Source: Coccinella septempunctata
Taxonomy: Eukaryota > Arthropoda > Insecta > Coleoptera > Coccinellidae
Direction of reading: 5' to 3'
DNA length: 64,000 bases
NCBI RefSeq assembly: GCF_907165205.1
Contig: NC_058189.1
Span: 51,610,270-51,674,269 of the forward strand
In this document: piece by piece, positions 21,621 through 33,468 of the stretch
Layout: every line of letters starts with the position of its first letter
Position numbering within the stretch: the first letter of the stretch is position 1
Program-made: the position numbers and the translations under genes
The notes under the pieces: generated by a model
What the model was told of the DNA's origin: nothing
Databases searched by the model: none
Seen by the model: only the letters and a program-made list of their open reading frames with translations

Positions 21621-23550
21621 AATATTTGTTATTGGGAAGACAAAAACCCACACTGGACAAAGGCCACACTCAATAATCAATAGCAAGAAAATGTCAATGT
21701 TTAGGCAGAGATTGGACCGTACTTAAATAGAAAAAGCCTTAGAAATGAAGACTCAAAAACTTGAAGGTGTAGCATTCCTTCAAAATAAAATTGGACCGAA
21801 GGCTGCTCTATATTCTGAAACTAGTTTCATACATGTAGATACCTACTGTTTTTGGGATGAGATAATCTGCGTTGAAATTTCCAAGTTGTAAATAACACAT
21901 AAGTAAATATATCACGTCAGCATGATGGAAATTTTTGGGTACAGCAATACAAAATACAACTTATATATCTTTACATTGAATCTGATTATGTAACTATTTT
22001 AATTGATTATAACCTGGAAGCGTAGAAGTGATATTTGTGAAAAACCTGTCGATATTGGTTCCCACAATTGGGAATTGATTTATGTAAACTGTCCTGTGAT
22101 ACCATATTAGAGTGTAAGTATAGGACCACACTGAAGTCGGTCGAATATGGTAATGGCATCTGGAAAACAACCTACTTTCCAATGAACACAAATGAGATTA
22201 GAAGACGGAGTATGACCTGGCGGTTTCAGTAGGTAGAATATTTCCTTTGTTGGACGTCGGCATGAAAGAATGAATCACAAAGAGAACATTATGTTGACAA
22301 GTGGAACTAATAGTATCGATTTCGGTAATTTAGGAACAAAGGTAAATAGGTTAAATGTGGGGAATACGAGAACCTGAATGAGAAGGTATTCATAGAGGGA
22401 GGAAAATACAAAATGTATGATGTAGGTCAAATGACCTACCATAGTAGGTCATTTGACCTACATAACTACTGTCATAACAGTATACAGCACAAGAAAAGGT
22501 TTTTGGGGAATAACTTCTTGAATAATTTCTTCAAGCACTACTCCGAGTAAGTTCGAGAACTTAGGAGGAAAAGAATTTCAGCTGGCGTATTTGCAGTTTA
22601 GTTTCTTTTAATGTTGAACGCTTCTGCTGTAGGAAAAATGTCTCTTAATTTATTGTCGCTTATACGTTTACTAGTGGGACTTATGCACGTTTGGACCGAC
22701 ATATTTGAGGCAGGCTTAAAGTAAAGGCTTATTTTTTCTCTGATATCTATCACAGCTACCACCGCAATTACTGAAATAAGTATGACTAAACCAAAGACTA
22801 AACGTTAAAGATGCCTCAAAAAAGTCGGTGACAACGGGCATTAGCCACTTTTCTTCCAACAAAAACAATTCAGATATAATTTGTTGGAACACCTGTGAGT
22901 TATTGTTGGGAAAATGCACCCAAAACTAATTAGATTCATTAATGAACTAATGATAGTCGTTCATATTATGCAAGCTCATAATTAGGCACTCTTAATGAAT
23001 AACATTTTTGAGTGGATAACTTATTCATCAACCTAATTGAAACCAGTTGTTTTTTCTGTAGTTCCTAGACGTCTTCCGTGATTTTTATAAGAATAATATC
23101 AAGAAGGCTTAAACGCAACGCAATACTTCTATTCTCTTTTACAAAAATCACAAACTTTCGAATTTATTAATTGAATTTTGTACAACAAAATCTAGCAAGG
23201 AATTGACAAGATTCTTTATATTAGAAGAAAGCAAAACTTAAGTTTTGTTTTTCCTTCTTCCTCCTATATTGCCTTCTTCCTTTTGGTCAAACTAAAAAAA
23301 CATAGATGTTGATAAGGAGCTAATATCTTAATAATGATATACCTGCTCTAGCATTCGGAACGCTACCTAAAACTTTTTCCCTGGCCAGTGTATGTAAAAA
23401 GATACACATGGAAAAAATGGAATATAGGTGGTAAGAGCTGAAAATAATTGTAATACTCTAAACAAACTATAATAAAAATAAATTGCCAAAAACAAACTTC
23501 CAAGTTTGCCCTCGGTGCTTGACGCTGAACGTGTTGAGTTCATAGGAAAA
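21621..23550. other. No recognised gene; contains hormone-receptor-like palindrome
   Basis: AT-rich, without coding exons or named repeats. The palindrome at 22420-22463 is listed separately. Short minus-strand frames at 21994-22191 and 22716-22919 are unsupported. Confidence 0.35.
22420..22463. promoter_or_regulatory. Perfect palindrome of four AGGTCA half-sites
   Basis: Arms 22420-22439 and 22444-22463 are exact 20-base inverted copies around the loop CATA. Each arm itself contains AGGTCA, two bases, TGACCT (22424-22437 and 22446-22459). These are two inverted-repeat-2 sites of the nuclear-receptor core half-site, the type bound by receptors such as EcR/USP (which prefers a one-base spacer). 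No other copy was noticed in the window. Regulatory function is inference; a cruciform-forming remnant of a small transposon is the alternative. Confidence 0.4.
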
Positions 23551-25481
23551 GGGTATAGCCGGGTTTATATGGAAAATCTGCCCCCGCGCCTTTTTCGATT
23601 TAAACACAGGGGATCGATTTGACATCGATTTTCAGCTGTTTATCTCCAACGGTTTCCGAATGTTTCGAAAAAAACTGTTTTTTCAATGAAATTTTTTTTT
23701 TCGACTAGAATTCAAAATTGGTTGATGGTGATTTTTTTTTATCGTTTTCACTAGTAAGAGTAATAAGGAAGACATTTCATTATGACTCTCAGTTGAAAAT
23801 CTTATTTTTGAGAGCAGATATAAAATAATAATATTTTTTTTATGTTACTTAGAAGTGTCCACCACGAAACTTTGTCAAAAAATGTCTTTCGTAGTTATCT
23901 AACCGCAAGAAATTTTTCATTTTTTTTGAAGTGGTGGAACATAATAGAAAAAAATAAAAACTATTTTTTTTTTCAAAATACTATGTTTCATGCATAGAAA
24001 CACTTATGATGCGAACAAAATATGTAGAAAACTATTCTTCAGCTGAGAATACATAATTCATTTAATAATAAAAATTCAATATAATACCAAATCCATTTAT
24101 TTTATTGATACAATAATCATGAATCCATCATTCGAAAATTGGAGGACATCAAAAAATTGGTGATAAAAATGTTTCTATGCAAAAAATTCGAAATATTGAA
24201 GACTACTATAAATATCGGTTAGTCTTCGTCACTGTCTTCATTAACAACAGCATCAACTTTTTCATTTACAAAGAGACGAAACAATATTTTAGCAGGTTTT
24301 ACTCTTTCTGCCAAATATAGAACGTAATGAAGAAAATATTTTATAGCTGAAATATGAGAACAGCACCCTACAGTGCGTCTACCATTAGCACAATCACAAC
24401 AATATCGCCTTATTCCAGAAATCTCATTCTTTTCTGACTCATTATCAACAAAACAATGTTATGCTTTTGACTCAATATGCCGAGACCTCACTTGTAGTTT
24501 GATAATATTTGGTGTTGTGTTTACGTATTGCAGTGTTATTTATTGTTCCGTCTTCATTAATTAACTCAGCTAAGTAAGAAACAGCTAGAGACATTTGTTA
24601 TGATCCCGTGAAAAAAATCTTCAATTCTTGTTCCCTTAATTCAGGACAATTTGTCAAATCATTTGAAGAGATCGTACTGACCGGAACTGTTTCGTCCAAC
24701 GATTTATTTTTACCTCAAACGCCAACGCATTATCATAATCTTTTTTCGATTTCATTGCGGCCACAACTCTTTCAGAAAGATCAACATCAGAATCCAGTCT
24801 TGCTCCAAATTCGTTATGTAAAAATCAAGGAACTCGAAAAAAAAAGGTGCTTTAGGAAGCAACTTATTATCTAGTTTATGATGGATTCATGATTATTGTA
24901 TCAATAAAATAAATGAATTTGGTATTATATTAAATTTTTATTATTAAATGAATTATGTATTCTTAGTTGAAGAATAGTTTTCTACATATTTTGTTCGCAT
25001 CATAAGTGTTTCTATGCATGAAACATAGTATTTCGGAAAAAAAAAATAGTTTTCATTTTTTTCCATTATGTTCCACCCCTTCAAAAAAAATGAAAAATTT
25101 CTTGAGGTTAGATAACTACGAAAGACATTTTCTGACAAAGTTTCGTGGTGGACACTTTTAAGTAACATAAAAAAAATATATATTATTATTTTATATCTGC
25201 TCTCAAAAATAAGCTTTTCAACTGAGAGTCATAATGAAATGTCTTCCTTATCACTCTTACTACTGAAAACGATTAAAAAAATCACCATCAACCAATTTTG
25301 AATTTTAGTCGAAAAAAAAATTTAATTGAAATAACAGTTTTTTTCGAAAAATTCGGAAACCGTTGGAGATAAACAGCTGAAAATCGGGGTGAATTATTTT
25401 TGTGTAATGTCAAATCGATCCCCTGTGTTTAAATCGAAAAAGGCGCGGGGGCAGATTTTCCATATAAACCCGGCTATATCC
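23551..25481. mobile_element. Family B element, copy 2, with internal coding remnant
   Basis: Long inverted arms: GGGTATAGCCGGGTTTATAT at the left and ATATAAACCCGGCTATATCC at the right, with the blocks listed for the 8406-9370 copy. The arms run to about 24115 and from about 24885, both meeting at ATGAATCCATCAT/ATGATGGATTCAT. The 770-base centre carries minus-strand coding remnants (next entry). The central part makes this the nearest thing to a parent of the deleted copy. Target duplication could not be fixed. Confidence 0.85.
24219..24870 (-). pseudogene. Transposase-like remnant with SWIM-like zinc motif
   Basis: The clean 3' part (24219-24407) reads RYCCDCANGRRTVGCCSHIS, continues AIKYFLHYVLYLAERVKPAK and ends VVNEDSDED, then stop TAA at 24219-24221. 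The CxC...GCCxH arrangement is a SWIM-type zinc-binding signature found at the C-termini of some uncharacterised transposon proteins. Upstream to about 24870 the minus strand has protein-like pieces (DSDVDLSERVVAAM, KIFFTGS) broken by stops and frameshifts. No DDE triad was recognised. It lies between the arms of family B, so it is presumably the former transposase of that family. Confidence 0.55.
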
Positions 25482-27304
25482 TTTCAAAACAGAACGAGAT
25501 TTTCGAATTTTTTTTTGTATTAAAAAATTTCCTGGAATGTATAATTAGACCTTAACTAACAGGCAGGTAGATTATTTATTCTCTGTGATCATTTTCATCG
25601 AAATAAAAGGAAGACCCGAATTCAGATTCATCATAAATCTTTCTCCCATACATTCACCTCTGAAAATGATGATCCTTCGCATTATAAACAATAAAAAATT
25701 ATTATGCAGTCTCCGCTTTAATAGCACTGCATCTGGCATGTTGTACCTTCGCGTCAAGGCTATAATAAGCGTATATACAGCAAAATTACCGCTTTGGCAA
25801 AGTGCATATTACCCCATTGAAGAAACGATGTGTTAAATAACACGATGATGTACATATACTTCCATCGCACTCAGTAGAAGCTGTGCTTCGAACATGAAAT
25901 TATATAACTCAGGAAAAAAACGGGAACTCTTTAATCGCATAATTAATGAACGAATCAAGGAAACTTAACAGACCGTAAAACAGAGCTGCTATTGAGAGAT
26001 GAAATTCAATATCTGCAATGTTTCAACCAGAATCGCCACATTGTCCGGCGACAAAATGGCAGAAATGTGATACTTTATCGAAGGGCAGGCGTCATTTTAT
26101 GTGTCGAAACTTGTTTTCTAGAACAGGGGCGTACGAAAGACTTATTAAACCGGACGATGAAACATTTCAGACCCGTACTGCACGATAACCTGAACAATTG
26201 TTGTCTGATGCCTACTAATTTTTAATTGAGATATTTGTGATGAGAATATTTTGAAGACTTTGATGAATTACATTTCTTGTGGTGTTTGCAACGTTTTTCA
26301 AGTGACACAAATACTTGTAAGATTGGGAAACCAGTATTCCAATCAATATTGTTTTCAAATAAATAAGTGATAAAATATTATCTTTTTAAACTGAACAGAT
26401 AAAGAGGTGTTCATGTGAAGTGGTGAATAAATCAAGTTGTGACATCAGAATTAAGTGCGATAGACCATCTGGCAAATTGGAGAAAAGTGATAAATTAGTC
26501 ATTTGAAGCCATAGACTGGGATTGATAATATAATGTTCAAAATGTGGAAGCTATGACCTAATTGCTATAAATATTCGTTCTTTTGATGAACGATCCAATA
26601 TCGGGGCATAATATTTTGAACAAATTTGGCTGTAATGATTAACTGCAACAAGGCAGCGTTATATTATTGAACGCTCGTTGTTAAAGAATCTATTGCTCAT
26701 ATGTCCTGTGCATGCTACCAAACTCATACCATATAAAGGAGGTAATCTTTGATATATTATAGAGTCCGAAAAATGACGACCGTCTTTGTATTTTAAATTT
26801 GTAACCAATAACTTCTATTGAAGCCGATTAATTCTACAAAATTCAAACTAACGATTGTTGCCTTTTTCGGGACCATGGCTTTGGACCAGTATACCGCTGC
26901 TTTGACGATCCGAGGTGGATTTGCAATAGTTTAAAGTTTAAAGTATAGATTTGTATCATTTCATACGGCATTTCTTTGAGCTTAGCACAAATTGATTGAA
27001 ATTCAGTAATTTGGTAATATTTGTGTTAATTGCACACCAATCTTAAGAGTTGCTAAAATATGTTGCTTAGATAAGATCTTTTTTGATCTGTTATTGTCAT
27101 TTTTGGCTTAGGAACTAGAAATTTGTTTAGAGAAAGTGGATAGCGTCGAAATGATGCAGATTTGAAAACCTTTAACATCTAGGCCCCCATGCAAAATCAG
27201 TAAAAATGCAAAAGGAGGTAAACTTTGCTTCGTAGGTGAACATTTTGTATGGTTCAAATCCATTTGTATCAACCCTGTGAGAGTTGAGGTGGAGCTCCAT
27301 CTAG
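25482..27304. other. No supported gene
   Basis: AT-rich. Opposed open frames at 25572-25836 and a plus-strand frame at 25992-26225 are unsupported by domains or splice signals. No named repeat was recognised. Confidence 0.3.
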
Positions 27305-27426
27305 TTAGAAGTGAATGAGGTCTGAGAAGAAGAGTTGATTATCAAAACTTGCTGTTATCAACGAATCTATTATTTCTTTGTGCAGATTCAAGTACATGTA
27401 ACCGGTGAGGTGTTCTTCAATGAATA
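27305..27426 (-). pseudogene. IS630/Tc1-type transposase relic (middle part)
   Basis: Minus strand reads PVFIEEHLTGYMYLNLHKEI, then IDSLITASFDNQLFFSD, before a stop at 27305. This matches the GPFFIEGNLTGERYLNLL...LFFQ segment, between the first and second catalytic acids, of the transposase family also seen at 11470 and 18973. The QDGAP box that should follow is not recognisable. The 5' side is cut by insertion of family A at 27427. Confidence 0.7.
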
Positions 27427-28683
27427 CAGGGTAAGTCTTTGACTCGTACAAATATTTTATCAAGGAGTAGATTCTTGAGATCAAAAGAAACACTTCTTTC
27501 GTATACCATTTTTTTCGATTCAAGCTTGATAATAAGATATATCCATTTCAAATTTTCATAAGCTCTGCCATTCCTGGAAAAACAAAATTACCTTCAGAAT
27601 AACAAGCTAAATCTGTAACACTATACATCAATGGATCTTTTAAATACCCTTAATATCCGCTTTTGTTCCCTGCTTAGAAGGCAGATCAGCGATTTTTTAG
27701 GAATCATCAAGAATAAAACAGATACCTAGTTGAAAACATTAATATCTTCAAAAAGCAACATTTTTACGAGATTTTATCGACCTAGTGAGATTATTACCTT
27801 CAAATAATGACAGGGTAGATACTTTTCGATGTTGATTAAAGAAACTCTATTTGATAGAATGCCGACATTATTAGAAAGTGACAATAACAAGGACTGAAAC
27901 CAACATGAGAATATCTTAAACAAGAAATGAGTTGAAAAAAATAGATTAAAAATGACAAATATTTGGAAAAAGGACATGAGTGAAAAATTCTATATAAACA
28001 ATCAACAAAAAATCAATTTTAACTTTTGGAGGTCAACATATAGCTTGAGTAGCTAAAATTTCAGAACAGTTTTCCGATTCGGCCCAGATAAGATAAAAGG
28101 ATATAGCCATTTTAAGTTATCATAATGAGCTGTGCCACCCCTGGAAAAACAAAATTACCTTCAGAATAACTAGCTAACTCTGTGACACTACACATCTGTG
28201 GATCTTTTAAACAGGGTTGTATTCAGAAGTACCCAATTTTCAAAATTTCACAGATACTTTTCAATTTTCGAACATTGCTCGAAAACGGCACATTAAGAGA
28301 GAATATATGAAGGATGCTTTTATTTTACAAAACGTTCAAATATTCATTAGATAGGGTCTAACTTAGTTTCAAGAGTTGCCTTCTTTGAATTTTTGGTATA
28401 TTTATGATACGAAATGGTCATAATGAGAAAACTGGAAGACGTGGGTGATATCTTGCGTTTGAAGAAGATTCATAAACTGAATGAAATACTATATTCCGTA
28501 ATTCATTTCATTTGATGGAATCGTTCGTGAGATAGAACTAAAAAAAACGTTATTTATGGTGTTTAAACAGCCTGTATCTATTAAACGTAGCCGATTCGGA
28601 AAAAATGGTAAAGGAAAAAAGTTTCTCTTTTGACCTCAAAAATCTACTATTGAAATATTTGTTCGAGTCAAAGACTCACCCTG
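27427..28683 (+). mobile_element. Family A element, copy 2, with the shared block
   Basis: Ends are CAGGGTAAGTCTTTGACTCG (27427) and GTCAAAGACTCACCCTG (28683), both next to TA. Terminal inverted repeats are about 110 bases (ATATTT...AGATTCTTGAGATCAAAAGAA against TTGACCTCAAAAATCTACTA). Between 27655 and 28075 it carries the block also found at 16850-17190. Before and after that block is ordinary family A sequence, duplicated in part (AATTTTCATAAGCTCTGCCA and AGTTATCATAATGAGCTGTG). That suggests a tandem or recombinant copy. Confidence 0.85.
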
Positions 28684-29272
28684 TATATTTGTGTATGACC
28701 TTCTCTTATAAGATATGGGTTTTTATCCCTTCAGTAACGGTAATTTTGGTTGCACGCCCATTGAGAATCAAATTAAAGCTAATATAAAGCAAAAGTTTTG
28801 AGTTGGCATTGCTTGAATCCTCCTATCAAAATCATCATCAAACAGCCTATGAAGAATTGATACAAATAGATTGAAACCAAACGTATAAAATGTCCCTCTA
28901 TACGAACAATAAGTTATATTTTACAACTGACAGTTAGGAACCTTGTAAACAACTGAATTCGAGATTCAGACTAAATTTTTTGAAGAAATGCCATAGCCTA
29001 TTGCCTACTAGATAATTGTGACGTAAAAACTTGAAAGGTGTAAATTACATAGCGATAGGAAAATGTTTCCATTATGAGATGTACGAAAATTTAATCGTCT
29101 ACAGCATTATTGCAGGTGGATCCACCAAGTCTGTTCAAAAACTACCCAACCTATTTGGTATTACTTGGTCTAGTTGAAAAATTACAGTCGCATTTCGATA
29201 TATAAAACCATTTTCAGCGGACCGACCGACCCAGGAATGAATGAAATACCGATTCGTATCTCGAATACTTAC
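28684..29272. other. Likely intron downstream of the 29273-30007 exon
   Basis: Begins (minus sense) with GTAAGTATT at 29272. No further exon, repeat or regulatory site was recognised. Confidence 0.5.
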
Positions 29273-30007
29273 CGTGAACTCATTTGCATATCCATTTCTA
29301 CCGTTGCACTTCGCGAACGAGTTCGCGAACTGGTCGCACAAAAAATCGGTCTCGTCCAACGAATTCACGTCCGCGTTCGACTTCGAGCTCAAGTCCGTCT
29401 TGAAGGTGGTATCGTTGCTCGTCGTCGACCCCCTGTGCTTCCCCCCGTACGACGAGGGCGGCACGGCACTGTCCGACTCGTAACTGGAGGCGCTCGAACT
29501 CGAACCGAACTTCATATCGCCGGACTCAGTCTCGTACCCGGTACTGTCCTGGAATTTCCCCGCGCTGGGGTTGAAGAGCCGGTCCTGTATCTCGCCCACC
29601 GGGTAGATTCCTATGGGCTCGTAGACTTCCGTATACGCGCTGGTATACACGTTGTGCTCCTTGGTCTCCCTGCTCCTCTCGTCGATTATTTTCCCTTCCC
29701 TGGACACCGTCACCTCTTCCTTGGTCACGGTCGTCGATTTGACGCTCAGGGAAGTGTCCAGCTTGACCGGAGCCTTCAATATTCCCGTCTTTATCAGGAG
29801 AGTGTTCAGTAAATCACAAGGCGGCACCTGACCGGTGATCAGAGCCTGTTTGATGGCCAGGCCGTCTTTGCCTTCTAGAGCGACCGGCATGCCGTTTATG
29901 AAGAGCACCTCTTCTTCCTTGATGGCGGACTTTTTTTCGCAGTCCACGACTTTTACGCCTTTGCCCAGAATCGATTCAACGGTTTCCTGGATTTCCGGGT
30001 CATCCAT
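29273..30007 (-). CDS. First coding exon of an unidentified protein, perhaps RASGEF1 N-terminus
   Basis: Starts MDDPEIQETVESILGKG at an ATG at 30005-30007 and runs 245 codons to NEFT, ending exactly on a codon at TTCACG|GTAAGTATT. GC content rises sharply over it (long GC-rich third positions), which marks real coding DNA. Residues 1-95 look folded (EEEVLFINGMPVALEGKDG, QALITGQVPPCDLLN). Residues 96-245 are charged and Ser/Thr-rich, with a repeated short theme (VYTSAYTEVYEPIG) and a run of serines, probably disordered. I do not recognise the family. It is on the same strand as the RASGEF1 exons and its phase fits them, so it may be that protein's insect-specific N-terminus; a separate gene is equally possible. 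A 5'-UTR acceptor CAAACTAG lies just upstream. Confidence 0.8.
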
Positions 30008-30824
30008 TCTTCGGCTAGTTTGGAATAAAAAATCGAATTAAAGGAGGTTATTATATGGAAGGGGTGTGGGCGATACGAGAGTCTGTTGACGGTTTGTTAT
30101 TAAAGTGAGTCATCGCTTATTCATTAGGCTTCATAAACGTCGTTTCTGGAGGTCGATGAACACCTTTCGATCTGTTTTGATTGTTTTTTGGCCATTATAT
30201 CCAATAATAAGCCTTTGGAATCGATAAGAAAAACTAGAAAAAATAATTATTGCTTTTTCAAATCTTCAGAGTAATCCATTTTTATTTTTGATGATATTTA
30301 TTGCGAATTTACCCCAAATTCATCACCTGGGCGTTCACTTCAAGTTTTCAGAGGAATGACTTCCTACTTCAAAGGCCACGCAATTGCTTGAACACTTGGA
30401 CTATAAACAACATGATTCAAAAAAAGAATGATTTTGGACAATTATGTAGCTAATTCTTCTAGGTATAAATGAATGAATTTTAGTATTAAAAAATTCGAGT
30501 ACCTATCATATGAGACATTCATCCAGTAATGCAGCATACTGAAACTACATTGTCTTTATAAATAATTGTCACATCGCAGTTGACTTTGAATTATTCTGTG
30601 CTGCTAGCAAATCAAGGGTTTTGAACTAAATATGTATCAAAGACGTTTACTACGATATCAAAATCATTCATAAAGACCCTATATTAGTTGAGTTACTTAC
30701 ATCAGAGTTATGCTGTGCTTTATTGTAAATCTTCATTCAAATATTGAAGATCAAAGCAATGTATTCAGAAAGAACTTATCAGTTGTATAAATAATTCTAT
30801 TCAAGGATGGAATCTTTAAATATA
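30008..30824. other. Upstream region of the 29273-30007 exon
   Basis: The bases next to the ATG (minus sense: GATTTTTTATTCCAAACTAG) look like a splice acceptor, so the transcript probably has a separate leader exon further right. No TATA box, repeat or other gene was recognised. Confidence 0.35.
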
Positions 30825-31645
30825 CAGGGTGCATTTGAAGGTGAGGCTTTTTTTCAACAGAAGGTAGAACTAGTCAAAATAAAGCGTTTCACCAAAAATC
30901 ACATATACAAAACTTTCAAAATGACAAAGTTGAAAAAAAAATTGAAAATGATTACTGAAATAGATTCTAATACGAGACTAGACCGTTTGTTAGTTGAATT
31001 ATCTCAAAGCAGTGGGAAAAACTCATCTTCTGATTCGACCATGTGGTTTCGTTTAGGATATTGGCTCGTTCGATATTCGATACCAACTAAAAGAAGAGAG
31101 TTAGGAATAAATAAAAATAAAATATAATAATAATAGAATGAAATAATACTACAAAATCTCACCAATAAAATTCGTCTGAATTATTTACGAATTTTCTAAC
31201 AATGGGCATCACAATCTTCTTGTTCGAACATTCCAACAATCGTCGTAAAAATGGGTCGAAATAAGGAAATATCGTAATTTTTTCAGCATAACTAACATAA
31301 GCATTTTCAAGAAATTGCCTCGATTTTCTAGAATTTTTTTTTCACCCTAAATTGCACGATACAACAATTATGATACTCTCAAAAGTGACCTGATGCATCT
31401 AATTCGATGAACTTGGTACTGAGCCATTCATTGTCCAGCCATATATTTATGTTTTGTTTCGTTTTTGCGATGCCGGAGTCACCTTCCACAGTCCCGTACT
31501 TGAAATTCAATGAAATTTTGTCGAACTTCTAGGGATTGTATCTCAGGTATCTTGGATATTTTATATAGACAATTTTTGGTTAAACGACTCATTTTGATGA
31601 GTTCTACCTTCTGTCAAAAAAAGCCTCACTTTTGGAAGCACCCTG
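30825..31645 (+). mobile_element. Family D foldback element, copy 2
   Basis: CAGGGTGCATTTGAAGGTGA at the left and TTTGGAAGCACCCTG at the right, flanked by TA on both sides. Terminal repeats of about 45 bases (GAGGCTTTTTTTCAACAGAA). The left third keeps a 100-codon open frame with no homology and no equivalent in the other copies. Same orientation as 49726-50613 and opposite to 12813-13676. Confidence 0.92.
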
Positions 31646-33213
31646 TATAGTCGAGTGCTTTTAATTATCTTTATTTGCTTTTAGGCATCAAGCAAATATG
31701 CTCATGCCAGTTTTCAGTTGTCACCAACACCTAAAACAAGCCCCTTTCTATGTACAATGCCTAGCTGCCTCAGCATAAGGAATTACCAAATCACAGCAAA
31801 TAGAACACAAGGAAGCTGGCTATTCTGAAAAATATCGAGTGATCTAGAGTACTTCAGTGTGTAATACTTTTTGACTTGTTTTGCTATACTTTTATTATTA
31901 TGTATTTTATAAATTTTGAACCTTTACTGACATTCTGATCAATACACCAATTCAGAAATAGACTATTCTTTACTACTCACATATAGACCAACCTAAATCT
32001 ACTAAGAACCTCTGCATTCGAAAATTTACCTTTGAAAACATGAAAACTATAACTACAATCTATTTCAGGAGGACGGCCAAAGCTTATGTACATAAAAACA
32101 TAAATGAACACATCTGACCCAGAATTGCCATCTAATTAGCACCTTGTCTATTCAACGAATTACATAATTCACACGAGTAGTCTGGAGTTAATAATCTCGT
32201 GATGCATGATGTGTATGATTTATATGATGTTATTATTGAAACTATTCTTTCTTTCATCGGATGAAAAAGTACGCTCCGAAAAACATAAAAATAATAATTA
32301 TCTTTAACTAGATAGGAACTATAGGAAGGACATTTTATGTAACTGTAATTTGGTTCAATGCTAATTTTAGTTGTAAATGTATAAGTACTGCATATTATTA
32401 TTATGTAACAGCATGGTTCGAAGTCTCTTCTAAACAATGATTTTTCATTTTCTGTAGTATAACTAAACTTCAGATTATGCAAGACATCTGAGTTTCGTGA
32501 ACAGCTCCAATTTTGTTTGTTTCCTATATAATTCCAACCCTCAGAGTTTTTCGATTGAAAAAGAAAACTATCAGTGGTTCTCAGTTCTTTTTCTCATTGA
32601 ATTCATCTCCAGTATTTCACGACAAAAAGTCTGAACGGTGAATGAAACATGAATAGTGACGCAGGTATATTTTTTTTGCTCGAATGCAGAGGTTAATTAT
32701 AGAAAATAATGAACCAAAGGTAGCTGACAGTTTTAATAGAATAATCATTTTTATAAAGTACTTTTTTGTAATTTAGATGCTTATATTCCCGAGAAGCAAG
32801 TATATTCCGAAGGAGTACCAACATTACTCAGCTTAGAAAAGAATTTATGACGATGTTTGCAGGAATGGAGAAGCTACTTCAGCTTTTCTCCAAAAAGCAT
32901 CTTGAAGTATGTCGGAGAAATGTTTGTTGTTTGCTCAATCGACCGTTTTCAGGAAACTGAAATGATATTTACCCTTGAGGCTTTTCATTCGCGATATGCT
33001 GGAAGCTGAGAAATGAAAGGAACCGTAGATAGAGTGGATCCAAGGGAATAGAAACTTACTTTTCATTTCCAGAAAACTGAGATAGGAATGAAAGTTATTG
33101 TGGAGTATTTCTAGCTCAAGGAGTATTTCTGACTTGTGCTGAAGATATATTTGTATAGCGAGGTGAATTGTTTGCTAGCTACATTCGACGGAGGAAATAG
33201 AAAAATAGAAGAC
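31646..33213. other. No supported gene
   Basis: AT-rich. A 116-codon minus-strand frame at 32132-32482 is Tyr/Ser-rich from AT composition and not recognised. No named repeats. Confidence 0.35.
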
Positions 33214-33468
33214 ATGCCTGTGATTTTCGAATTTTCAGACGAAGAAAAAAGATATCAATTCAACGATGAATTATATAAAATCATGAACATCACTGACCAA
33301 CAAACGTGTAATACTATTTCGTACAGGCTAACTGAATCAGCAAGTTCATCCATTCTGGACTGGAAAAAGCATTTAAAATTCATCTTGACAGTAATGCCTC
33401 TTAACGAAATGAAAAGAGAAATAAATGGCTGGTCCTCTCAGACAGATTACGTTGTACTAAAATATTAA
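33214..33468 (+). CDS. Small ORF of unknown function (weak)
   Basis: An 84-codon frame, MPVIFEFSDEEKRYQFNDEL at the start and SSQTDYVVLKY at the end. ATG lies in a fair context (GAAGACATGC). The frame is open a further 26 codons upstream without an ATG, so it could also be a terminal exon. Composition is mixed and soluble-protein-like, rather than the Phe/Ile/Lys/Asn bias of random AT-rich frames here, which is the only support. No domain, signal peptide or membrane segment. Not recognised. Confidence 0.3.
   Translation: MPVIFEFSDEEKRYQFNDELYKIMNITDQQTCNTISYRLTESASSSILDWKKHLKFILTVMPLNEMKREINGWSSQTDYVVLKY

Noticed and set aside
30825..31127. Open frame in family D copy 2 as a transposase
   Set aside because: Lys-rich, without a DDE or DNA-binding motif, and interrupted in the other two copies.
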